The translations under genes and the position numbers were made by a program. The notes beneath the pieces were generated by a model, which saw only the letters and a list, made by a program, of their open reading frames with translations, did no database searches and had not been told where the DNA came from. From Burkholderiales bacterium (GTDB lineage Bacteria > Pseudomonadota > Gammaproteobacteria > Burkholderiales > Burkholderiaceae_C): a stretch of DNA of 11,181 nucleotides. Within the stretch, counting starts at the first letter, position 1. Each line of letters begins with the position of its first letter. The stretch is from the NCBI GenBank assembly GCA_011391855.1, contig JAABPT010000469.1:1-11181 (forward strand), in the 5' to 3' direction. Positions 6,490-11,181 of this stretch are shown piece by piece.

Positions 6490-6624
6490 ATGAAGCGCAC
6501 CTACCAACCCAGCAAGATCCGCCGCGCCCGCACGCACGGGTTTCTCGTGCGCATGAAGACACGTGGTGGCCGCGCGGTCATCAATGCGCGGCGTGCCAAG
6601 GGCCGCAAGCGACTGGCTGTCTGA
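6490..6624 (+). CDS. rpmH: Large ribosomal subunit protein bL34
   Basis: This small, very basic 44-residue protein of the 50S subunit has the standard family length. It starts MKRTYQPSKIRRARTHGF and continues with the conserved RMKTRGGRAVINARRAKGRKRL, so it aligns end to end with bL34. The ATG at 6490 has GAGGA 7 bases upstream. The reading frame is open without stops back past 6289, but that part is not ribosomal-protein-like and the standard start is clear. It is the first gene of the rightward block, with rnpA about 23 bases downstream, the usual partner in bacteria. It is driven by the promoter at 6195-6223 through a long leader. Confidence 0.98.
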   Translation: MKRTYQPSKIRRARTHGFLVRMKTRGGRAVINARRAKGRKRLAV

Positions 6625-6647
6625 CGCCCGCGCTGGCCCACGATCGC

Positions 6648-7130
6648 GTGCCCGGGGCGGCCCGGTTCGCCGTGGTGGGCCGCCTTGTCCACAAAGCCGA
6701 TTTCGAACACGTGCTCGCGACCCGTTCGCTGAGGCGAAGTGCTCACTTCGCCTTGCACCATGTGCCCAACGGGCCGCAGGACCGCAAATTTCGCCGGGAC
6801 AACGCTGCAGGAAATGAGTTATCCACAGGTGTTGAACCGACTTGTTCCCAGCCTGTGGATGACTTGGCCTGTTCGGTCGCGCCAAGCGGTCTTTGGCTGG
6901 GCTGCGTGGTCCCCAAGCGCCATGCCCGGCGAGCCGTGACGCGCACCCTGCTCAAGCGCCAGATCCGCGCTGCCTTCGACCGCCACGCGGCGTCGTTGTC
7001 CGGTGGCATGTGGTTGGTGCGCTTGCGGGCGCCATTTTCAGCGACCGAATTCGTTTCGGCGCGCTCGGTGCTGCTGGCTGCAGCGGCGCGCACAGAGCTC
7101 GACCGCCTGCTGGTCGGCGCAGCCGCTTGA
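6648..7130 (+). CDS. rnpA: Ribonuclease P protein component
   Basis: This basic protein partners the RNase P RNA to remove 5' leaders from pre-tRNA. With the GTG at 6648 it has 160 residues. The RNP signature is at about 90-110, with KRHARRAVTRTLLKRQIR, preceded by LWLGCVVPK; the N-terminal part has KADFEHVLATRSLRRSAHFALHHV (16-39). Residues about 40-80 are a variable linker inserted before the second strand, which makes the protein longer than E. coli RnpA (119). That linker codes for Glu-Leu-Ser-Thr-Gly through a perfect DnaA box. There is no in-frame ATG near the start. GTG at 6648, 6672 and 6675 are all possible; the last two would begin just before GRLVHK and fit family N-termini well. 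No start has a convincing ribosome-binding site, and translational coupling to rpmH is likely. yidD follows after 13 bases. Confidence 0.93.
   Translation: MPGAARFAVVGRLVHKADFEHVLATRSLRRSAHFALHHVPNGPQDRKFRRDNAAGNELSTGVEPTCSQPVDDLACSVAPSGLWLGCVVPKRHARRAVTRTLLKRQIRAAFDRHAASLSGGMWLVRLRAPFSATEFVSARSVLLAAAARTELDRLLVGAAA
6685..6693 (+). promoter_or_regulatory. DnaA-box-like site in rnpA
   Basis: TTGTCCACA matches the DnaA-box consensus at 8 of 9 bases. It codes for Leu-Val-His in the N-terminal part of RnpA. On its own it could be chance, but two more boxes lie within 170 bases. Confidence 0.35.
6819..6862. repeat. Inverted pair of DnaA boxes inside rnpA
   Basis: A perfect box TTATCCACA (6819-6827, plus strand) and an 8-of-9 box on the other strand (TGTGGATGA, 6854-6862) face each other. 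Together they form an inverted repeat with 9-bp perfect arms ATCCACAGG (6821-6829) and CCTGTGGAT (6852-6860) and a 22-base gap. They lie in the part of rnpA coding for the variable linker, where protein sequence is least constrained. Confidence 0.65.
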
Positions 7131-7143
7131 AACGGTCTGGCCC

Positions 7144-7518
7144 ATGAGTTTTCACATCGCGATGAGTTGGCTGCTGCGGCTGCCTCAACAATTTCTGCTC
7201 CTGCTGGTGCGCGGCTATCGCTTGCTGCTGAAGCCGTGGCTGGGCAGCGCCTGCCGGTTCGAGCCCACCTGCTCGGCTTACGCCATCGAGGCCCTGCAGC
7301 GGCACGGTGCGCTCGGGGGCACGGTGCTGAGCGGCTGGCGCCTGCTGCGCTGCCAGCCCTGGTGCGACGGAGGCTGTGATCCGGTGCCCGAGCGATTTCC
7401 TCATCCTGCGGCCGGTCTGTTCACCCGCCTGGGGCTGCCTGCCGGCTCCGATCCGCACCCGACGACCCCTGACCCTGCGGCGGCCGAAACCCGCCCGCCG
7501 ACCCGGAACCTGCCATGA
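7144..7518 (+). CDS. yidD: Membrane protein insertion efficiency factor YidD
   Basis: YidD is a small inner-membrane-associated protein that assists insertion by the Sec/YidC machinery. The 124-residue product has the family hallmarks CRFEPTCSAYAIEAL (37-51) and GWRLLRCQPWCDGGCDPVP (64-82), with the conserved cysteines, after a hydrophobic N-terminal helix (about 8-32). The region after about residue 85 is a Pro/Thr/Ala-rich tail of roughly 40 residues, so the protein is longer than the E. coli one (85). The ATG at 7144 lies 13 bases after rnpA; an in-frame ATG at 7162 is an alternative, and neither has a strong ribosome-binding site. The stop overlaps the yidC start (ATGA at 7515-7518), which points to translational coupling. 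Some of the tail may exist only because the frame must run to yidC. Confidence 0.93.
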   Translation: MSFHIAMSWLLRLPQQFLLLLVRGYRLLLKPWLGSACRFEPTCSAYAIEALQRHGALGGTVLSGWRLLRCQPWCDGGCDPVPERFPHPAAGLFTRLGLPAGSDPHPTTPDPAAAETRPPTRNLP

Positions 7519-9209
7519 CCGATATACGCCGCACCCTGCTGTGGGTGGTGTTCACGATGTCGCTCGTCCTGATCTGGGACGCCTGGAATAAGCACACCGG
7601 GCAGGCGTCGATTTTCGGCGGTTCGTCACGGCCGGCGGCCAGTGCCGGGGCCGATCCGGCCGCGCCGTCGTCGGCCGCGGCCGGCGTGCCTGCGCCGGCG
7701 GCCGTTCCCACGCCCGCCGGTGTGACGCCGAGCGCCGTGGCCACGCTGCCCACACCCGCGCCGGCCACCCCGTCGGGTGAATTGGTCACCGTGACCACCG
7801 ATGTCGTCAAGGCCACCTTCAGCACCCAGGGCGGTTCGCTGGTGCAGCTGGAACTGCTCGGCTACCGCGAGCACGGCGACGCCAGCCGCAACGTGATGCT
7901 GCTCGACCAGAGCGCCAAGCGCTTGTACGTGGCGCAGACCGGGCTCATCACCAGCCAGGGCGGGGTGGCGCTGCCCAACCACCTGACGCCGATGAACGTG
8001 GTGGCCGGCGAACGCACGCTCGCGCCGGGTGCACAGGCGGTTTCGCTGCGTTTCGAGACAGCCGGTGCCGACGGCGTGACACTGGCCAAGACCTACACCT
8101 TCAAGCGCGGCGAATACACCATTGCCGTCAAGCACGAATTCAGCAACGGCTTGGCGGCGCCGGTCACGCCCCAGCTGTACCTGCAGCTGGCGCGCGACGG
8201 CAACCCGCCCGAAGGCGAGTCCAGCTTCTACTTCACCTTCACCGGCCCGGCGGTCTACACCGACGCCAGCAAGTTCCAGAAGATCGACTTCAAGGACATC
8301 GCCTCGGGCAGCGCCGGCCACGCCAAGAGCGGCAACGACGGCTGGGTGGGCATGGTGCAGCACTATTTCGCCTCGGCCTGGCTGGTGCCGGCGGCCGGCC
8401 CACGCGAATTCCGCACCGCCAAGGTGGCCGACAACCACTTCACGGTGGCCATGGTGCTGCCGCTGGGTGAACTGGCGCCGGGCGCCAGCGCCAGCCACGA
8501 GGCCACGCTCTTTGCCGGTCCGCAGGAAGAGAACAAGCTCGCCGCGCTGGCGCCCGGGCTGGACCTGGTGAAGGACTACGGCTGGTTCACGGTGCTCTCC
8601 AAGCCGCTGTTCTGGCTGCTGGACAAGCTGCACGGCTTCATCGGCAACTGGGGTTGGGCCATCGTGGCGCTGGTGGTGCTGCTGAAGATCGCCTTCTACT
8701 GGCTCAACGCCAGCGCCTACCGCAGCATGGCCAAGATGAAGGCCGTGGCGCCCAAGGTGACCGAACTGCGCGAGCGCTACAAGGACAAGCCGCAGCAGAT
8801 GCAGCAGGAAATGATGCGCATCTACCGCGAGGAAAAGGTCAATCCGCTCGGCGGCTGCCTGCCGATCCTGGTGCAGATGCCGTTCTTCATCGCCCTGTAC
8901 TGGGTGCTGCTGAGCAGCGTGGAGATGCGCAATGCGCCGTGGATCGGCTGGATCACCGACCTCTCGGCGCAGGATCCGTGGTTCATCCTGCCGGTGCTGA
9001 TGACGGCTTCCTCGCTGTTCCAGGTCTGGCTGAACCCGACGCCGCCCGACCCCATGCAGGCCAAGCTGATGTGGTTCATGCCGCTGGCTTTCGGCTTCAT
9101 GTTCTTCTTCTTCCCTGCCGGACTGGTGCTGTACTGGCTGACGAACAACATCTTGTCGATCGCTCAGCAATGGTTCATCAACAAGCAGCTCGGCGTGCTG
9201 GGCAAATAG
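7515..9209 (+). CDS. yidC: Membrane protein insertase YidC
   Basis: YidC (Oxa1 family) inserts and folds inner-membrane proteins, alone or with SecYEG. The 564-residue length is typical for proteobacteria (E. coli 548). It starts with a signal-anchor helix (about 6-21), followed by an Ala/Pro/Ser/Thr-rich linker (about 37-90), then the periplasmic P1 beta-supersandwich domain (about 90-345). The C-terminal insertase core has a hydrophobic segment near 378-398 with Lys391 in or next to it, then the cytoplasmic coiled-coil hairpin (about 402-440). Next come the NPLGGCLPILVQMPFFIALYW segment (443-463) and two further membrane segments (about 488-505 and 517-548) ending with the conserved TNN near 543-545. 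The basic KQLGVLGK tail is short. The start overlaps the yidD stop by four bases. Confidence 0.98.
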   Translation: MTDIRRTLLWVVFTMSLVLIWDAWNKHTGQASIFGGSSRPAASAGADPAAPSSAAAGVPAPAAVPTPAGVTPSAVATLPTPAPATPSGELVTVTTDVVKATFSTQGGSLVQLELLGYREHGDASRNVMLLDQSAKRLYVAQTGLITSQGGVALPNHLTPMNVVAGERTLAPGAQAVSLRFETAGADGVTLAKTYTFKRGEYTIAVKHEFSNGLAAPVTPQLYLQLARDGNPPEGESSFYFTFTGPAVYTDASKFQKIDFKDIASGSAGHAKSGNDGWVGMVQHYFASAWLVPAAGPREFRTAKVADNHFTVAMVLPLGELAPGASASHEATLFAGPQEENKLAALAPGLDLVKDYGWFTVLSKPLFWLLDKLHGFIGNWGWAIVALVVLLKIAFYWLNASAYRSMAKMKAVAPKVTELRERYKDKPQQMQQEMMRIYREEKVNPLGGCLPILVQMPFFIALYWVLLSSVEMRNAPWIGWITDLSAQDPWFILPVLMTASSLFQVWLNPTPPDPMQAKLMWFMPLAFGFMFFFFPAGLVLYWLTNNILSIAQQWFINKQLGVLGK

Positions 9210-9250
9210 CCGCGCGGCCTGCGCAACCCTTCACGCCGGCCCCGTGGTGG

Positions 9251-9330
9251 CCCCCTGGATGGGGGTTGAGAAGCGCCCCGGAAGAGCCGACGATGACAGC
9301 ATGCGGGCGACCCGGCTTTCCAAGAGCCGG
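9251..9330. repeat. GC hairpins in the yidC-mnmE spacer
   Basis: Two perfect inverted repeats lie in the 210-base gap. One is CCCCC/GGGGG (9251-9255 and 9261-9265, 5-base loop). The other is CCGGCT/AGCCGG (9312-9317 and 9325-9330, 7-base loop). The flanking sequence has the look of the GC-rich dispersed intergenic elements common in Burkholderiales, but copy number cannot be judged from one window. An AGGAGGT at 9334-9340 has no start codon at usable spacing. Confidence 0.35.
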
Positions 9331-9363
9331 CTCAGGAGGTCCAGGCGCAAAGTCCTTCGGGGC

Positions 9364-9392
9364 GGCGCTCCGCTCCACCCGCGCCATTTTTT
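9364..9392 (+). terminator. Possible weak intrinsic terminator before mnmE
   Basis: GGCGC (9364-9368) can pair with GCGCC (9381-9385) across a 12-base loop, followed by A and a run of six T (9387-9392). The T-run is the only one in the spacer. The stem is short and the loop long, so termination would be partial. If real, it separates the rpmH-yidC unit from mnmE. Confidence 0.3.
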
Positions 9393-9419
9393 GGGCCGGC
9401 GCGCCAGAATGAACACAAG

Positions 9420-10865
9420 ATGCGCGCCGAACCGCTCACCGCCGGGCCTTTGCCCGGTCGCCACCGTGACCCCATCGTGGCCGTGGCCACGGCGCCCGGC
9501 CGCGGCGCGGTGGGCATCGTGCGCGCCTCGGGGCGCGACCTCTGTGCGCTGATCCAGGCCGTCTGCGGGCGCACGCTGGCGCCGCGCCAGGCCACGCTGC
9601 TGCCCTTCATGGGCGACGACGGCCAGCCGCTGGACCGCGGCCTGGCGATCCACTTCCCGGCCCCGCATTCCTACACTGGCGAAGACGTGCTCGAGCTGCA
9701 GGCGCATGGCGGCCCGGTGCTGCTTCAACTGCTGCTGGCACGCTGCCTGCATGCCCAGCCCGGGCTGCGCCTGGCCGAGCCGGGCGAATTCACCGAGCGT
9801 GCCTTCCTCAACGACAAGCTCGACCTGGCGCAGGCCGAGGCCGTGGCCGACCTCATCGACGCCAGCACCGAAGCGGCGGCGCGCTCGGCGGCGCGCTCGC
9901 TGTCCGGCGACTTCTCGGCCGCTGTGGCGGCGCTGGCCGAACGCATCGTGCAGCTGCGCATGCTGGTGGAAGCCACGCTGGACTTTCCCGAAGAGGAGAT
10001 CGACTTCCTGGAACAGGCCGGTGCGCGGACGCAGCTCAACGCCATCGAAGCGACGCTGGAGCAAGCACTTACACGCGCCAGACAGGGCGCTCTGTTGCGC
10101 GAAGGCCTGCGCGTGGTGATTGCCGGTCAGCCCAACGTGGGCAAGAGCTCACTGCTCAATGCGCTGGCCGGGGCCGAACTGGCGATCGTCACGCCGATCC
10201 CCGGCACCACACGCGACCGGGTCAGCGAAACGATCCAGATCGAGGGTGTGCCGCTGCATGTGATCGACACCGCCGGGCTGCGCAGCGACGCCGCCGACGA
10301 GGTGGAACGCATCGGCATCGGGCGCAGCTGGGAAGCCATTGGGCAGGCCGATGCGGTGCTGTTCCTGCACGACCTGGCGCGCCTGGGTGACGCGGATGCG
10401 GCGGCAGCCGAGGCCGAAATCGCTGTGCGGCTGCCGGAGGGCGTGCCGGTGCTGCAGGTCTACAACAAGGCCGACCTGGCGGGCGCGGCGGAGCGCGCGG
10501 CTTCGGCCGGGTTGACGGCACAGGTTCCAGCGGCAAGTGCCGAACGCTCGACGCCGGGCTTGCTGATTTCGGCGCGCACCGGCCAGGGCCTGGACGAACT
10601 GCGGCACGCGCTGCTGCGAATCGCCGGCTGGCAGGCGGCGCCCGAAGGCCTGTTCATCGCCCGCACGCGGCACGTGCAGGCGCTGCACCGGACGCTTGGC
10701 CACGTGCGCGCGGCGCAGCAGCACGCGGCGGCTCGCGACACGGCACTGGAGCTGCTGGCCGAGGAACTGCGGCTGGCGCACCGGGCCCTGGGCGAGATCA
10801 CGGGGCAGTTCAGCACCGAAGACCTGCTGGGCGAGATCTTCGGGCGCTTCTGCATTGGCAAGTGA
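9420..10865 (+). CDS. mnmE: tRNA uridine-5-carboxymethylaminomethyl(34) synthesis GTPase MnmE
   Basis: MnmE works with MnmG to modify U34 of certain tRNAs at the wobble position, using methylene-tetrahydrofolate, GTP and FAD. The product has 481 residues (E. coli 454). The N-terminal folate-binding domain begins DPIVAVATAPGRGAVGIVR (17-35) and includes SYTGEDVLELQAHGG and EPGEFTERAFLNDKLDLAQAEAV (120-142). The G domain has G1 GQPNVGKS (236-243), G2 GTTRD (262-266), G3 DTAG (283-286), G4 NKAD (349-352) and G5 SAR (384-386). The protein ends with the conserved CIGK (Cys478). About 15 residues precede the usual family start, and a short Ala-rich insert near 355-380 adds length. The ATG at 9420 has only a poor ribosome-binding sequence; an ATG at 9409 is out of frame. 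The family commonly follows yidC in proteobacteria. Confidence 0.97.
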   Translation: MRAEPLTAGPLPGRHRDPIVAVATAPGRGAVGIVRASGRDLCALIQAVCGRTLAPRQATLLPFMGDDGQPLDRGLAIHFPAPHSYTGEDVLELQAHGGPVLLQLLLARCLHAQPGLRLAEPGEFTERAFLNDKLDLAQAEAVADLIDASTEAAARSAARSLSGDFSAAVAALAERIVQLRMLVEATLDFPEEEIDFLEQAGARTQLNAIEATLEQALTRARQGALLREGLRVVIAGQPNVGKSSLLNALAGAELAIVTPIPGTTRDRVSETIQIEGVPLHVIDTAGLRSDAADEVERIGIGRSWEAIGQADAVLFLHDLARLGDADAAAAEAEIAVRLPEGVPVLQVYNKADLAGAAERAASAGLTAQVPAASAERSTPGLLISARTGQGLDELRHALLRIAGWQAAPEGLFIARTRHVQALHRTLGHVRAAQQHAAARDTALELLAEELRLAHRALGEITGQFSTEDLLGEIFGRFCIGK

Positions 10866-10981
10866 CACTCTGGCGCGAGGTGTGCGACGCCGGTGCAGCA
10901 GCCGGGCGGCACGGCGTCATCACCGCGTTCGAAGCAGCGTTCGGCGCGCGCCCAGCCCGGCAGCGCACGGCGCGGCGGGTT
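10866..10981. other. Convergent spacer between mnmE and the right-edge gene
   Basis: This 116-base GC-rich gap lies between two convergent stop codons. A GCGTTCG heptamer occurs twice (near 10926 and 10937). I see no convincing terminator hairpin, no RNA gene and no promoter. Confidence 0.4.
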
Positions 10982-11181
10982 TCACATGCGGAAGCGAACG
11001 AACCGCGGTTCGATGTGACGGCGCGAGTTGCCGCCCGTCAGCGTGTAACCCGAGGCCACCCACTGGGCGCCGCTGGCGTGGTGGGGCGTGCAGGACAGGT
11101 AGTCGCCCCAGGACTGGTCGGGCGGGCTGTGCGTGCTGCTGGCCGTGATCTTCGTGCTCCAGCCGGTGGCCGTCTTCACCC
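10982..11181 (-). CDS. Uncharacterised protein, C-terminal fragment (start beyond the window)
   Basis: The minus-strand frame enters at the right edge and ends with TGA at 10982-10984, giving about 65 residues. I do not recognise the family with certainty. The segment has Trp-Ser-Thr-Lys, Asp-Gln-Ser-Trp-Gly-Asp-Tyr-Leu-Ser-Cys, Gln-Trp-Val-Ala-Ser-Gly-Tyr-Thr-Leu-x-Gly-Gly, and ends Glu-Pro-Arg-Phe-Val-Arg-Phe-Arg-Met. The alternation of aromatic and Gly residues suggests an all-beta, probably extracytoplasmic domain, such as the C-terminus of a secreted protein with beta-propeller-like repeats; this is inference. A GTG at 11177-11179 is in frame but is more likely internal. The frame runs antisense to nothing else credible and converges on mnmE. 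Confidence 0.55.
   Translation of the reverse strand, partial: VKTATGWSTKITASSTHSPPDQSWGDYLSCTPHHASGAQWVASGYTLTGGNSRRHIEPRFVRFRM

Noticed and set aside
6072..6647. Upstream open frame continuous with rnpA
   Set aside because: It crosses the dnaA promoter, the rpmH promoter and rpmH itself in another frame, with no family similarity before about 6648.
7626..9170. 514-residue minus-strand open frame antisense to yidC
   Set aside because: It is a shadow frame rich in His/Gln/Arg and has no protein-family features, while yidC is complete on the other strand.
9334..9340. Strong Shine-Dalgarno-like AGGAGGT in the yidC-mnmE spacer
   Set aside because: No start codon lies at usable spacing and no coding frame follows it.
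1..11181. CRISPR arrays, insertion sequences, tRNA genes, toxin-antitoxin pairs or phage genes
   Set aside because: No regularly spaced repeats, transposase motifs, tRNA cloverleafs or matching small gene pairs were seen on either strand.

Overview
The window is the conserved chromosomal-origin neighbourhood of a high-GC betaproteobacterium, most likely order Burkholderiales (Leptothrix/Rubrivivax/Comamonadaceae-like). This rests on gene order, on the absence of recF between dnaN and gyrB, and on the sequence character of DnaA, RnpA and YidD. The genus assignment is inference.

Layout. At the left edge is the 5' part of a leftward polytopic membrane protein resembling O-antigen ligase/PglL glycosyl ligases. 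Then comes the leftward replication block, in transcription order dnaA (6072-4585), dnaN (4358-3249) and gyrB (3136-554). A 417-base divergent intergenic region (6073-6489) separates this from the rightward block rpmH, rnpA, yidD, yidC and mnmE. At the right edge is the 3' end of a leftward gene of unknown function that converges on mnmE.

The divergent region holds two well-formed sigma70-type promoters, back to back. The dnaA promoter has a perfect DnaA box lying over its -10 element, a classical autoregulation layout. The rpmH promoter has an extended -10 and is followed by a leader of about 260 nt. This is also the strand-switch point, where genes on both sides run away from a common centre, so it is the natural place for oriC. 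However, box-like sites are spread over about 2.5 kb: an inverted pair in the dnaA-dnaN spacer, one at the dnaA start codon, one in the dnaA promoter, and three inside rnpA. Two of the rnpA sites form an inverted repeat in a segment coding for a variable linker.

How the genes work together. DnaA, the beta clamp and gyrase B cover initiation, processivity and supercoiling. RpmH and RnpA cover ribosome and tRNA maturation, YidD and YidC membrane insertion, and MnmE tRNA wobble-uridine modification. I found no mobile element, CRISPR array or novel enzymatic system. The unusual material is regulatory: the distribution of DnaA boxes, including those embedded in the rnpA coding sequence, tandem hairpins before gyrB, and a hairpin-rich yidC-mnmE spacer.
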